From Methylotenera versatilis 7 (GTDB lineage Bacteria; Pseudomonadota; Gammaproteobacteria; Burkholderiales; Methylophilaceae), in NCBI RefSeq assembly GCF_000799165.1, contig NZ_JUGF01000001.1:825775-889774 (forward strand): DNA of 64,000 bases. Reading direction: 5' to 3'. The stretch's first letter is position 1, and the number at the start of each line of letters is the position of its first letter. Of this stretch, positions 11,334 through 21,790 are shown in pieces. The notes beneath the pieces are model-generated. The model saw nothing but the letters and a program-made list of their open reading frames with translations. It searched no databases and was not told the origin of the DNA. The translations under genes and the position numbers were made by a program.

Positions 11334-13692
11334 TACCTTTTGCCAACACCTCTCTGTTACCGTTGCTTTGCATGGCCGAAACCAAGCCTGCGCGCTCCAT
11401 GTCTTCAATCAACCTTGCCGCACGGTTATAACCTATTCTAAGTTGACGCTGAACCGATGAAATACTGGCGCGGCGACTGGTTAACACAATATTCACCGCC
11501 TCATCGTACAGCGGATCTTTTTCTGCGCCATTGTCGCTACTGAACTCACCCGCTTCACTACCGCCTTCAGTTTCATTAGTCAAAATGCCTTCTATATAGT
11601 TCGGCTCGCCCAAGGCTTTAAGATGATTAACCACTTGATGCACTTCGTGATCGCTAACAAACGCGCCATGAATCCGCATCGGATAACCTGTGCCAGGCGG
11701 CATGTAAAGCATATCGCCCTGACCTAACAACGCTTCAGCACCCATTTGATCTAAAATCGTGCGTGAGTCGATTTTGCTGGATACTTGAAATGCTACACGT
11801 GTCGGGATATTGGCTTTGATTAAACCGGTAATCACGTCCACTGACGGGCGTTGCGTTGCCAGTACCAAGTGAATGCCAGAAGCACGCGCTTTTTGTGCCA
11901 AACGTGCAATTAACTCTTCCACTTTCTTACCCACTACCATCATCAAATCGGCCAATTCATCAATCATCACCACAATCATCGGCATTTCTTCCAATGGCTC
12001 TGGTTCATCTGGTGTTAAGCTGAATGGGTGCGGAATTTTTTCGCCAGCTTTTTCGGCTTCTTTAATTTTCTGGTTGTAGCCGGCCAGATTACGTACGCCC
12101 AGCATAGACATCAGTTTATAGCGGCGCTCCATCTCGGCCACGCACCAGTTCAGCGCATTAGCGGCTTGGCGCATATCAGTTACCACTGGCGCCAATAAAT
12201 GCGGAATACCTTCATAGACCGAAAGCTCCAGCATCTTGGGGTCAATCAAAATCATGCGTACTTTGCTGGGTTCAGATTTATATAGCAAGCTCAAAATCAA
12301 GGCGTTAATCGCCACCGATTTACCCGAACCAGTCGTACCCGCTACCAACACATGCGGCATTTTGGCTAAATCAGCCACAACTGGCTTGCCTGCAATATCT
12401 TTACCCATAGCGATTGCCAATGGCGAATGCATCTCGGCATACACCTGACTACCCATGATTTCAGATAAAAACACGATTTGGCGTTTTGGATTAGGGATTT
12501 CCAAACCCATACAGCTTTTGCCCGGTATCGTTTCGACCACGCGAATACTCACCACAGACAGTGCGCGAGCTAAATCACGCGCCAGATTGGTAATCTGGCT
12601 ACCTTTAACACCAGCCGCCGGTTCTAGTTCAAAACGCGTAATGACTGGACCAGGTTGTGCAGACAGCACTTTTACCTCAATACCAAAATCCATTAACTTG
12701 CGTTCAATCAGCCTGGAAGTAAAGTCTAGCGTTTCTGCAGAAGGCAAATCAACTGTATTGTTGGCAACATCCAGCAAATGTAATGGCGGCAGGCTGGAAT
12801 CCATATCTGTCGCAAATAGCGTGGTTTGTTTCTCTTTTTGCACGCGCTCGCTTTGTGCGATTTCAACGATTGGCGCTTTAATTTCGACTGGTGCGCGGTC
12901 TTCAGTACGTTTGCGCTCTGCCTCAACAAACTCTTCACGTTTCTGCACCACTACTTTGCCCGCTTTTCTGTCTTGCCAATCGTGATATTTATTAATCGAC
13001 CAATCGTAAGCAGCAATCAGGTTTTTACCCAATTTTTCGGTAATCATAATCCACGACCAGCCCGTGAATAAGCTAAAACCGACTGCAAACAGAGATAGCA
13101 ATATCATGGTAGAGCCTGCGAAACCAAACATACTGCGCAATGCGCCATCTACCGCATTACCCAACATACCACCGCTAATCAATGGCAAAGTTGCTGGCAA
13201 GGTAATGAAATGTCCCGCTTCTAAGGCACAAGAGGAAACTAATAGTAAGAAAAAACCGACTAAATTGAATAGTAAAAATGGACGCTCTGAGATGGTTAAC
13301 TCTAAACGCAAATACACCAGCCACATGCTATAAAAGGCTAAAATTACCCACCACCATGCTGAAAACCCAAATAAATACAGCAACATATCGGCAATCCAAG
13401 CACCAACTGCACCACCTGCATTTTGAACGATAGCGTTGTCAGAAGCCATGTGTGACCACGAAGGATCCTGGTTATCATAACTCACCAGAATCACAGCAAG
13501 ATACAAACCGACCAATACCAAACCCAGCCACCATGCCTCGCGCACCAAGCTGGCTCCGTGTTGTTGCGATGGACTAGGCGGTGCTTGTAGACGGCCATTC
13601 ACGGCCGAGGATTTTTTATTAAAAAACAAACTGTTACAAACCTTATGATAATGAGAGAATTTTTTATTTATTATAACAAAATCAAATTGCAC
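11317..13692 (-). CDS. ftsK: DNA translocase FtsK
   Basis: FtsK anchors at the division septum and pumps DNA toward dif so that XerCD can resolve chromosome dimers. The protein has several N-terminal membrane segments (about residues 50-220), a short charged linker, an FtsK motor with Walker [13 protein letters not shown] near residue 449, and a C-terminal gamma winged helix ([23 protein letters not shown]). The N terminus is uncertain. GTG 13692 is the outermost start, but its first 30 codons look non-coding. TTG 13629, with AAGG 10 nt before it, or GTG 13602 would give about 770 or 761 residues, nearer the family norm. Confidence 0.93.
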   Translation of the reverse strand: MQFDFVIINKKFSHYHKVCNSLFFNKKSSAVNGRLQAPPSPSQQHGASLVREAWWLGLVLVGLYLAVILVSYDNQDPSWSHMASDNAIVQNAGGAVGAWIADMLLYLFGFSAWWWVILAFYSMWLVYLRLELTISERPFLLFNLVGFFLLLVSSCALEAGHFITLPATLPLISGGMLGNAVDGALRSMFGFAGSTMILLSLFAVGFSLFTGWSWIMITEKLGKNLIAAYDWSINKYHDWQDRKAGKVVVQKREEFVEAERKRTEDRAPVEIKAPIVEIAQSERVQKEKQTTLFATDMDSSLPPLHLLDVANNTVDLPSAETLDFTSRLIERKLMDFGIEVKVLSAQPGPVITRFELEPAAGVKGSQITNLARDLARALSVVSIRVVETIPGKSCMGLEIPNPKRQIVFLSEIMGSQVYAEMHSPLAIAMGKDIAGKPVVADLAKMPHVLVAGTTGSGKSVAINALILSLLYKSEPSKVRMILIDPKMLELSVYEGIPHLLAPVVTDMRQAANALNWCVAEMERRYKLMSMLGVRNLAGYNQKIKEAEKAGEKIPHPFSLTPDEPEPLEEMPMIVVMIDELADLMMVVGKKVEELIARLAQKARASGIHLVLATQRPSVDVITGLIKANIPTRVAFQVSSKIDSRTILDQMGAEALLGQGDMLYMPPGTGYPMRIHGAFVSDHEVHQVVNHLKALGEPNYIEGILTNETEGGSEAGEFSSDNGAEKDPLYDEAVNIVLTSRRASISSVQRQLRIGYNRAARLIEDMERAGLVSAMQSNGNREVLAKGNASID

Positions 13693-13782
13693 AAAGCATG
13701 TCTATACAATTAATATTAAGCAAACTAACATTACACATATTAATTCAGTTGATTAAGCATTTATTGACCAAAGGAGCATCAC

Positions 13783-14247
13783 ATGGATATTGGAATTAAA
13801 GAACAAGATAGAAAAGCGATTGCGGAAGGCTTATCACACCTATTAGCTGACACTTATAGCCTGTATTTAAAAACGCATTACTTCCATTGGAACGTAACGG
13901 GCCCAATGTTCAATACGCTGCATTTGATGTTTGAAACCCAATATAATGAACTTTGGTTGGCTACAGACCTCATTGCCGAGCGCATTCGTTCTTTAGATGT
14001 ATTTGCACCAGGCACTTACAGCCAATTCGCCGAATTATCTTCTATTAAAGAATCCGCTGGTGTGCCAAAAGCCAACGATATGATTGCAGAACTCGTTGCT
14101 GGACATGAAGCAGTCTGCCGCACTGCACGCAGCGTATTCCCTGCTTCTGATAAGGCTTCCGATGAAGCGACGGCGGATTTATTAACACAACGTTTGCAGC
14201 TGCATGAAAAAACAGCCTGGATGCTAAGAAGCCTTTTAGAAAAATAA
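13783..14247 (+). CDS. Dps-family ferritin-like DNA-protection protein
   Basis: Dps proteins form dodecamers that oxidise and store iron with hydrogen peroxide, protecting DNA. The 154-residue protein has the characteristic ferroxidase segment [14 protein letters not shown] near residues 26-39 followed by the helix carrying [11 protein letters not shown] near residues 66-76. A strong AAAGGAG site precedes the ATG. It stands alone, divergent from ftsK. The 90 nt between them are AT-rich and contain TTAATATTAA; I cannot assign an OxyR site. Confidence 0.93.
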   Translation: MDIGIKEQDRKAIAEGLSHLLADTYSLYLKTHYFHWNVTGPMFNTLHLMFETQYNELWLATDLIAERIRSLDVFAPGTYSQFAELSSIKESAGVPKANDMIAELVAGHEAVCRTARSVFPASDKASDEATADLLTQRLQLHEKTAWMLRSLLEK

Positions 14248-14316
14248 CGCGCTAAAAATTAATATTAATGCAATAAGCTTGCTTGAAAAAGCAGGCGTTC
14301 AACCTTACCTTAATAA

Positions 14317-15297
<981 letters not shown>

Positions 15298-15330
15298 ATT
15301 AATCTAATTACTTAACATAGAATCAAGGCA

Positions 15331-15385
15331 ATTTTTAATCGATGATGACACCATGGCAAAACCTAAACCATCATCGATTAAAAAT
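15331..15385 (+). promoter_or_regulatory. Perfect 17-bp inverted repeat enclosing the Smr gene start codon
   Basis: ATTTTTAATCGATGATG (15331-15347) and its exact reverse complement (15369-15385) flank a 21-nt loop that contains the ATG at 15353. The right arm is coding (codons 6-11). No Shine-Dalgarno sequence is seen in the loop; AAGG lies about 24 nt upstream of the ATG, outside the stem. In mRNA this would place the start codon in a hairpin loop, so translational control is likely. A DNA operator is the other option. Confidence 0.75.
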
Positions 15386-16069
15386 CAGTCACTAACACCA
15401 AAACCACTGGCGAAAAATAAAGTCGCGCTAAACGCAATACCGCTCACAAAAGCCGAAGCAAAAGCCATTAAGAATGAGCTTACGCAACTTAACTTAGCAA
15501 AACAAGAAGCATTAAAAAATCAGCAGAAAATTGCTGAGACACCCGCCACAGAACAAGACAAACACTTATTTCTAGAGGCCGTTAAGAACGCGCGCCCTTT
15601 AAATACAGAACCGCAGCACTCCGAAAAATCCTACCCAAAACCTGTCCCCAAACAATTTATACGCGATGAAAAACAAGCCCTTAGAGATAGCCTAAGTGAC
15701 GACTTTTACCCTGCGCACGAACTGGAAAGCGGCGAAGAACTGCTTTATCTGCGCACAGGCCAATCGCCCAGTATTTTAAGCAAACTGCGTCGCGGCTTTT
15801 GGGTGGTACAAGCACAAATCGATTTACATGGATTGATTTCGGACGAAGCACGTGAATATGTAGCAGAGTTTTTAAGCAGCTGCAAAAAACGCAATATCCG
15901 TTGCGTGCGCATCGTGCATGGTAAAGGCCTAGGTTCACGCAACCGCGAACCGGTGCTGAAACATAAACTGCGCAACTGGTTAATGCAAAGAGATGAAGTG
16001 ATTGCCTATGCGCAAGCTAAGCCTGAGGATGGTGGCAGTGGCGCGGTGATTGTTTTGTTGAAAGCTTAG
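15353..16069 (+). CDS. Smr-domain protein
   Basis: The 238-residue protein has a Lys/Ala/Pro-rich, probably disordered N terminus (about residues 1-110) and a C-terminal Smr domain. The domain is marked by IDLHGLISDEAREYVAEFL near residue 158 and by VRIVHGKGLGS near 187, the catalytic-type HGxG motif. Stand-alone Smr proteins are nicking endonucleases or RNases; some (SmrB) cut mRNA at collided ribosomes. Which substrate applies here cannot be read. The start codon lies in the loop of a 17-bp perfect inverted repeat, so expression may be controlled at translation. Confidence 0.9.
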   Translation: MAKPKPSSIKNQSLTPKPLAKNKVALNAIPLTKAEAKAIKNELTQLNLAKQEALKNQQKIAETPATEQDKHLFLEAVKNARPLNTEPQHSEKSYPKPVPKQFIRDEKQALRDSLSDDFYPAHELESGEELLYLRTGQSPSILSKLRRGFWVVQAQIDLHGLISDEAREYVAEFLSSCKKRNIRCVRIVHGKGLGSRNREPVLKHKLRNWLMQRDEVIAYAQAKPEDGGSGAVIVLLKA

Positions 16070-16088
16070 ATAAATAGAAAGATTGAAT

Positions 16089-16790
16089 ATGTTAGAAAAT
16101 AAAAAAACCAATTTTTTCATAACTTTCACTATTGTTTTGATAGTTATTCTTCTCCTAGCTCCAATTTTCTTTTATGTACTCAAATTTGGAAACACACTCT
16201 CTAAATCTCAAGATATATGGGGAGAATTTGGCTCTTATGTATCTGGTATTTATTCACCCTTGTTATCATTTTTTACATTAATTGTGTTGTACTCACAACT
16301 TAAAGTACAAAGAATCACGAATGAAATTCATAAAAATATTAGTAAATCTAATGAAGATAGAGCTTTTGTTGAGGAAGCAAAAAAAGATGCGAGAAAATAT
16401 CTTATAGATTTAAAAGCAGAGATTTCTAAAATGCAATCTGATAACAACCCTTTTTATAAAGATTTGACATCAAACTTCACATACCGAACAATCGAAGAGC
16501 TGAAAAGCCCAGAATTACATGCAATAGCTGTTAATTTGGATAGGGATAATCCAAACGTTTTGCTTAATTGGCAAAACTTTTACACGGCTTTCATGCGCCT
16601 AAAAGCAAAAATAGAATATCCATATGAACATAATTTTAGCATCATTAAAAATGAAGCATTACTGGTACTACAATATAAAGGGTGTGTAGCCTTAGACAAT
16701 CTTTTATATTGCTACATCAAAGGTAGTATCAACTATCATTACGAATACAGTGATTTTGGTATTGCGACTTGCAATCAACATGTATCATAA
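16089..16790 (+). CDS. Putative phage abortive-infection (AbiC-like) membrane protein
   Basis: The 233-residue protein has two N-terminal membrane segments (about residues 10-35 and 50-72). They are joined by a [20 protein letters not shown] stretch that resembles the start of putative AbiC proteins. A charged helix (about 75-130) and a C-terminal cytoplasmic region follow. The gene is visibly more AT-rich than its neighbours and uses AT-ending codons, which suggests acquisition. ATG 16089 is preferred to TTG 16083. It converges on the NTF2-like gene with a 6-nt overlap. The function is inferred only from N-terminal resemblance; it could be another two-TM membrane protein. Confidence 0.6.
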   Translation: MLENKKTNFFITFTIVLIVILLLAPIFFYVLKFGNTLSKSQDIWGEFGSYVSGIYSPLLSFFTLIVLYSQLKVQRITNEIHKNISKSNEDRAFVEEAKKDARKYLIDLKAEISKMQSDNNPFYKDLTSNFTYRTIEELKSPELHAIAVNLDRDNPNVLLNWQNFYTAFMRLKAKIEYPYEHNFSIIKNEALLVLQYKGCVALDNLLYCYIKGSINYHYEYSDFGIATCNQHVS

Positions 16791-17264
16791 ACCCAACTCA
16801 CTTAAACTCGCATGCTCATCTGGTCTGCGGCCTAGCGGCCAGAAGAATTTTCTGTCACTTTCTTTAATCGGTAAATCGTTAATACTGGCGTAGCGCAATT
16901 CCATTAAACCATTGGCATCAAATTGCCAGTTTTCGTTGCCGTATGAACGAAACCAATTGCCAGCATCGTCGTGCCATTCATAGGCAAAGCGCACAGCGAT
17001 GCGGTTGTCGTCAAATGCCCATAATTCTTTAATCAGCCGATAATCCCGCTCTTTGGCCCATTTGCGGGTTAAGAATTCCACAATTTGCGCACGACCTTTG
17101 GGAAACTCTGCGCGGTTACGCCATTGCGAATCCTGCGTGTACACCATTGAAACACGTTGCGGATCACGGCTGTTCCAGCCATCTTCTGCCAAACGCACTT
17201 TTTGAATCGCGGTTTCACGCGAGAATGGTGGTAAAGGTGGTTTAGTTTCAGTATTTTCTGACAT
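16785..17264 (-). CDS. NTF2-like protein (DUF1348 family)
   Basis: The 159-residue protein belongs to the nuclear-transport-factor-2-like fold family DUF1348. It is recognisable from [20 protein letters not shown] near residue 27, [19 protein letters not shown] near 66, [10 protein letters not shown] near 90 and the C-terminal [23 protein letters not shown]2-like folds form small-molecule-binding cones; no substrate is established for this family. ATG 17264 is chosen because GGAG lies just upstream; the longer in-frame reading begins in the intergenic region. It lies 75 nt downstream of the ABC exporter on the same strand. Confidence 0.88.
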   Translation of the reverse strand: MSENTETKPPLPPFSRETAIQKVRLAEDGWNSRDPQRVSMVYTQDSQWRNRAEFPKGRAQIVEFLTRKWAKERDYRLIKELWAFDDNRIAVRFAYEWHDDAGNWFRSYGNENWQFDANGLMELRYASINDLPIKESDRKFFWPLGRRPDEHASLSELGL

Positions 17265-17339
17265 TTCAATCTCCTTCAAAAAATTAATATGATGGGATAC
17301 AGTGCAAGGCGCACGGAACAATGTGCTTATAAATAGACT

Positions 17340-19184
17340 TTATTGCTCACCCAAAAAACCGCCGCTTTGATGCGTCCATAGGCTGGCATACAAGCCGCCC
17401 AATTGCAGCAATTCGGCATGACTGCCCTCTTCTATGATTTTGCCGTTATCCAGCACAATCAATCTATCCATCGCGGCGATGGTGGAAAGTCTATGCGCAA
17501 TCGCAACCACAGTTTTACCTTGCATCAGATTATAAAGACTGGCCTGAATCACGGTTTCCACCTCACTATCCAGCGCGCTAGTGGCTTCATCCAGTAATAG
17601 AATCGGCGCATCTTTTAACATCACGCGTGCAATAGCGATGCGTTGGCGTTGCCCGCCAGACAGTTTTACACCTCGCTCACCCACATGCGCATCGTAACCA
17701 GTTCTGCCTTTTACATCACTTAAATTCAGTATAAATTCATGCGCTTCTGCACGTTTGGCGGCGGCGACCATTTCTGCTTCTGTGGCATCCGGACGACCGT
17801 ATAAGATATTGTCACGCACGCTACGATGCAGTAATGAAGTATCTTGCGTCACCATACCGATTTTTTCGCGCAAGCTATTTTGTGTCACGGCATTAATATT
17901 TTGATTATCAATCAGAATCGCGCCATTCTCCACTTCATAAAAGCGCAACAGTAAATTCACAATAGTAGACTTTCCAGCGCCGGAACGCCCGACCAAGCCC
18001 ACTTTTTCACCCGGTTTAATGGTTAAGTTAAGTGCTTTTAATACGGTTTTTTTGTTAGCAGTTTGCTTCTCGCTGTTGTAACCAAAATCCACCGCATCAA
18101 ATTTTACTTCACCTTGTTTGACGGCTAGCGGGTTTGCATTTGCTGCATCAATGATTTTATTCTGCGTGGTCAGTGTGCTAATCCCATCTTGCACTGTACC
18201 GATTTGCTCATACAGCGATGTCATTTCCCACATCACCCAGTGAGAAACGCCATTTAAACGCAGCGCCATTGCTGTAGCCGCCGCCAGCCCACCAACGGTG
18301 ACTTCACCTTTGCTCCATAGCCATAAGGCCGTTAAGCTGGTAGCGATAATCAGCAGCATATTCAATAGGTGATTCACAATCTCTACCTGGCTCACCAAGC
18401 GCATTTGCCCATGTACGGTGCCTAAAAATTCATGCATGGCAGATCTTGCATAGCCCGCTTCGCGCCCTGCGTGTGAGAATAATTTAACTGTACTGATGTT
18501 GGTATACGCATCAGTTATTCGCCCTGTCATCAAGCTGCGCGCATCCGCCTGATTTTGCGAAAGCTTGCTTAAACGCGGCACAAAATAGCTGAGTGAGATG
18601 ATGTAAGTGGCTAACCAAACCAAAAATGGCAGCATGATGAGTGGATTAAAAAAGCCCACGATGGCGACCATACTGCCAAAATATACAATTACATACACCA
18701 TGATATCGGCCACGATAAACCACACATCGCGCACCGCCAGCGCGGTTTGCATGACTTTTGCCGACACGCGTCCAGCAAACTCATCCTGATAAAAACTCAT
18801 GCTTTGATTCAACATCAACCGATGAAAATTCCAGCGCATGCGCATGGGGAAATTGCCTGCCAGAGTTTGGTGCTTGAATAGCGTTTGCAGCGCAATAAAA
18901 ACCACGCTAAAAAGCAGAATAATCGATAACCAGATTAGATGTTCGCCTTCGCGCACCCACAACTCTGCAGGCGGAATATTGCTTAACCAATCGACCAGTT
19001 TACCCATGATGGCAAACAACAAGGCTTCAAACGCGGCAATCAAACCTGTGAATAACGTCATGCCCGCCAGATAAGGGCGGAAACCTTCTGTACAGCCCCA
19101 CGCAAACTGCCAAAAATTCTTGGGCGGTGTGGCGATCAGACGTTCAGAAAAAGGTGGACTGAGTTGTTCAAACCATTTAAACAT
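17340..19184 (-). CDS. ABC transporter, fused permease and ATPase (exporter type)
   Basis: This 614-residue half-transporter has an N-terminal six-helix membrane domain (about residues 30-320). The C-terminal ATPase has Walker A GRSGAGKSTIVNLLLRF near residue 400, signature LSGGQRQRIAIARV near 505 and Walker B ILLLDEATSALD near 525. It resembles MsbA/MDR-type exporters and would work as a homodimer in the inner membrane. No dedicated partner gene is adjacent. Substrate is unknown: lipid, drug or peptide are all possible. Confidence 0.9.
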   Translation of the reverse strand: MFKWFEQLSPPFSERLIATPPKNFWQFAWGCTEGFRPYLAGMTLFTGLIAAFEALLFAIMGKLVDWLSNIPPAELWVREGEHLIWLSIILLFSVVFIALQTLFKHQTLAGNFPMRMRWNFHRLMLNQSMSFYQDEFAGRVSAKVMQTALAVRDVWFIVADIMVYVIVYFGSMVAIVGFFNPLIMLPFLVWLATYIISLSYFVPRLSKLSQNQADARSLMTGRITDAYTNISTVKLFSHAGREAGYARSAMHEFLGTVHGQMRLVSQVEIVNHLLNMLLIIATSLTALWLWSKGEVTVGGLAAATAMALRLNGVSHWVMWEMTSLYEQIGTVQDGISTLTTQNKIIDAANANPLAVKQGEVKFDAVDFGYNSEKQTANKKTVLKALNLTIKPGEKVGLVGRSGAGKSTIVNLLLRFYEVENGAILIDNQNINAVTQNSLREKIGMVTQDTSLLHRSVRDNILYGRPDATEAEMVAAAKRAEAHEFILNLSDVKGRTGYDAHVGERGVKLSGGQRQRIAIARVMLKDAPILLLDEATSALDSEVETVIQASLYNLMQGKTVVAIAHRLSTIAAMDRLIVLDNGKIIEEGSHAELLQLGGLYASLWTHQSGGFLGEQ

Positions 19185-19354
19185 GCATTTTTACTTTTTG
19201 TTGTGATTGTGATGAAGAGTATTCTGACCGTTTTTAATCATTTTTGAGTGTTAAGTTGTATCAATAGGATGATTAAAATAGGCTTTGGTTGCAAATAGTT
19301 GAAAGTACTTAATATTCAATTAACAGCAAAAAGCGACGCTGTGATGAATCAATC

Positions 19355-19849
19355 TCACTTACCGATTAACGTACAAACCGCTTCGGCTGCGATGCCTTCG
19401 CCGCGACCAGTAAAACCTAATTTTTCGGTGGTTGTGGCTTTAACATTGATTTGGCTAAGTTCAATTTGGCAATCGGCCGCAATATTGACGCACATTTGTG
19501 CAGTATGTGCAGAAAGTTTGGGTGCTTCGCAAATCACGGTGGCATCGATATTATTCACGGCGTAATTTTTAGTGTGTAATAACGCCACCACATGGCGCAA
19601 TAACTGCCGTGAATCAATACCTTTGTAGCTGTTATCGGTAGGCGGAAAATGTTTACCGATATCGCCCAGTGCCGCCGCGCCTAGTAACGCATCGCATATC
19701 GCATGCAATAAAACATCCGCATCTGAATGACCATCCAGACCTTTATTATGCGGAACATCGACACCGCCAATAATGCACTTTCTCCCAGTGACCAGTGCGT
19801 GCACATCAAAGCCATGACCGATACGTATCACGAAACTATTAGTCATCAT
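19355..19849 (-). CDS. ispF: 2-C-methyl-D-erythritol 2,4-cyclodiphosphate synthase
   Basis: IspF catalyses the cyclisation step of the MEP isoprenoid pathway in the cytoplasm. The 164-residue protein has the metal-binding GHGFDVHAL near residue 10, [21 protein letters not shown] near 36 and the C-terminal [20 protein letters not shown]. Its start overlaps the ispD stop (ATGATGA arrangement), showing translational coupling. ATG 19849 or the next ATG at 19846 could be used. The 170 nt upstream of the ABC gene on this side hold nothing I can identify. Confidence 0.97.
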   Translation of the reverse strand: MMTNSFVIRIGHGFDVHALVTGRKCIIGGVDVPHNKGLDGHSDADVLLHAICDALLGAAALGDIGKHFPPTDNSYKGIDSRQLLRHVVALLHTKNYAVNNIDATVICEAPKLSAHTAQMCVNIAADCQIELSQINVKATTTEKLGFTGRGEGIAAEAVCTLIGK

Positions 19850-20535
19850 TGGGCTTCCTTGCTAAAAAGTGCTTCTAATAATATTAAATCTTGCGGATAA
19901 GTCACCTTTAAATTACGCAACTCACCTTGCACTAGCTTGGGGCTTAATCCTAACGCTTCAATTGCTTCAGCTTCATCGGTAACGCTGTCTTTAAATTGAT
20001 GTAAAGCACTTTTTAAAGTACCGTAACGAAACATTTGCGGCGTTTGTGCCTGCCATAAATTGGCACGCGGAATAGTCTGCTTCACTTGATGATTGGCAGC
20101 GGACTGTTTTAAGGTATCCGCTACGGGCAACGCCAGCAATCCACCGACAGCATCATTTTCTAATGTATCAATCAATTGGCTCAATAAGGCATGTGTTAAA
20201 CCTGGCCTTGCTGCGTCATGCACCAGCACCCAATCATCTTCATGCAATTGCGGTGCAATGGCATGCAATGTATTCAGCACTGTTTCGGCTCTGGTTTTGC
20301 CGCCCGTATAATGCAAGTGCAGGCGACTTTCTGGCTCTAACGTTAAACTACGCCAAAAATCATCTTCAGGATTCAGCGCTACGTGAATCGCTGCAATACG
20401 TGGGTGATTGAAAAAAACTTGAATGCTATGCGAAATCATTGGCTTACCACCTAGCGCAATGTATTGCTTAGGTAGCACATTTGCCATACGGTTACCAACG
20501 CCAGCCGCCGGAATAATTACATGAAAAAACGCCAT
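19846..20535 (-). CDS. ispD: 2-C-methyl-D-erythritol 4-phosphate cytidylyltransferase
   Basis: IspD couples MEP to CTP in isoprenoid precursor synthesis. Motifs: [11 protein letters not shown] near residue 7, [16 protein letters not shown] near 21, [11 protein letters not shown] near 98 and AQTPQMFRY near 155. With ATG 20535 the protein has 229 residues, the usual size; an in-frame TTG 24 nt upstream would add an unlikely extension. A perfect TATAAT ends 6 nt before this ATG, suggesting a leaderless message. ispF overlaps its 3' end. Confidence 0.96.
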   Translation of the reverse strand: MAFFHVIIPAAGVGNRMANVLPKQYIALGGKPMISHSIQVFFNHPRIAAIHVALNPEDDFWRSLTLEPESRLHLHYTGGKTRAETVLNTLHAIAPQLHEDDWVLVHDAARPGLTHALLSQLIDTLENDAVGGLLALPVADTLKQSAANHQVKQTIPRANLWQAQTPQMFRYGTLKSALHQFKDSVTDEAEAIEALGLSPKLVQGELRNLKVTYPQDLILLEALFSKEAQ

Positions 20536-20541
20536 GCCAAT

Positions 20542-20547
20542 ATTATA
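20542..20547 (-). promoter_or_regulatory. TATAAT -10 element abutting the ispD start (leaderless candidate)
   Basis: TATAAT on the minus strand is followed by exactly 6 nt and then the ispD ATG. That spacing would place +1 on the A of the start codon. No Shine-Dalgarno sequence precedes the ATG and no convincing -35 is visible. rsuA has the same arrangement. Confidence 0.5.
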
Positions 20548-20629
20548 GTGTAGTGGCAATTCGTTTTGGCCTTAATAAATAAAAACTTACCCAAAACAAC
20601 ACGCTGAAAGGGGAAAATAATTTTTATAG

Positions 20630-20782
20630 TTAAGATTTATATCCCACCACAGCCATTAAGAATTTAATTGCCCAGCTTAAAATCACTACAAGCAATACAC
20701 TTGAAAACCATAAAACAACCAACCAGGTTAGTCGTTTTAACCAGACTTTATCTTTTCCCATTTTGTTTGGCGCTCGCGGCAT
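20630..20782 (-). CDS. Small third subunit of the bd-type oxidase (DUF2474-like)
   Basis: This 50-residue single-span protein (MPRAPNKMGKDKVWLKRLTW, then a hydrophobic helix and a short tail ending VGYKS) starts inside the stop codon of cydB (TAATG, one-base overlap). Tiny one-helix proteins of the CydX/DUF2474 type occupy this place after bd oxidase genes and stabilise the complex. The basic N terminus followed by W-L-K-R-L-x-W and a membrane helix fits DUF2474, the version linked to CIO-type oxidases. Family assignment is from pattern and position; coding by overlap and composition is well supported. Confidence 0.8.
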   Translation of the reverse strand: MPRAPNKMGKDKVWLKRLTWLVVLWFSSVLLVVILSWAIKFLMAVVGYKS

Positions 20783-21789
20783 TAATGGTAATGATCATCT
20801 TTTGAAACTTTACCGCGAAAAACATAATAACCCCACGCAGTATATGCAAGAATCAGCGGGATGATAATGAGGGCGCCGATAAGTGCAAAACTTTGACTGG
20901 CGTGTGGTGAAGATGCAGTATATATAGAAATATTTGGCGGAATGATATTAGGCCAAATACTAATGCCTAGCCCCAAATATCCCAGAAAAACCATTCCAAG
21001 TGAATAAATAAAAGGAGAAGTATTGGCTTTAGCGGCCAGTGACTTTTGCAACTGATAGAAGAGACAAGCCACCATTAACGGTATTGGGGATAACCAAATA
21101 ATGTTGGGCAGTGTAAACCAGCGCTCAGCGATTTGGTTACTAAGTAAAGGCGTCCATATACTCACGACTACGATAATTGCTAAAAGTATAAACGCCAGAA
21201 TTCGTGTCAATCGATAGCTATTATTTTGTAGCTCACCTGAAGTTTTCATGATTAGCCAAGTGCTACCCAATAGAGCATACGTCACGACCAGACCAACGGC
21301 GGTAAATAACGAAAACGGGGTTATCCAATCTAGTGGGCCGCCTGCATACTTTCCATCTATGACATTAATTCCATTAATGTATGCACCCAAAATCAAGCCT
21401 TGAAACCAGGTCGCAGCAATAGATCCAAAGATGAAAGCCTTATCCCAAAAATGACGTTCATTTTCGTGCGCTTTAAATCGAAATTCAAAAGCCACACCAC
21501 GTAGTATTAATGCCAATAACATCAGGATTATCGGCATATAAAAGGCGCTTAAAACTACTGAATAAGCCAAAGGAAAAGCGGCTAAAAGCCCTGCCCCGCC
21601 TAATACCAACCAGGTTTCGTTACCATCCCATACAGGCGCAATCGTATTCATCATAATGTCGCGATCAGTTTTATCCTTAAAGAATGGGTACAGGATACCT
21701 ATGCCAAGATCAAAACCATCCATCATGATATACATCATGATGCCGAACAAAATGACGATTGCCCAAATTAACGGTAGGTCAAAATTCAT
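20782..21789 (-). CDS. cydB: Cytochrome bd-type quinol oxidase subunit II
   Basis: CydB is the second subunit of the bd terminal oxidase in the inner membrane. The 335-residue, multi-helix protein begins MNFDLPLIWAIVILFGIMMY and contains the family's early DGFDLGIGIL segment, WDGNETWLVL near residue 55 and GVAFEFRFK near 96. ATG 21789 is chosen because AGGAGG lies 6 nt upstream, inside the end of cydA. Longer in-frame starts overlap cydA. The order cydA-cydB-small subunit forms one operon. Confidence 0.94.
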   Translation of the reverse strand: MNFDLPLIWAIVILFGIMMYIMMDGFDLGIGILYPFFKDKTDRDIMMNTIAPVWDGNETWLVLGGAGLLAAFPLAYSVVLSAFYMPIILMLLALILRGVAFEFRFKAHENERHFWDKAFIFGSIAATWFQGLILGAYINGINVIDGKYAGGPLDWITPFSLFTAVGLVVTYALLGSTWLIMKTSGELQNNSYRLTRILAFILLAIIVVVSIWTPLLSNQIAERWFTLPNIIWLSPIPLMVACLFYQLQKSLAAKANTSPFIYSLGMVFLGYLGLGISIWPNIIPPNISIYTASSPHASQSFALIGALIIIPLILAYTAWGYYVFRGKVSKDDHYH

Positions 21790-21790
21790 A

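Noticed and set aside
12455..12985. A 176-codon plus-strand reading frame opposite ftsK
   Set aside because: It is antisense to a clearly coding motor and linker region, has no ribosome-binding site and resembles no protein.
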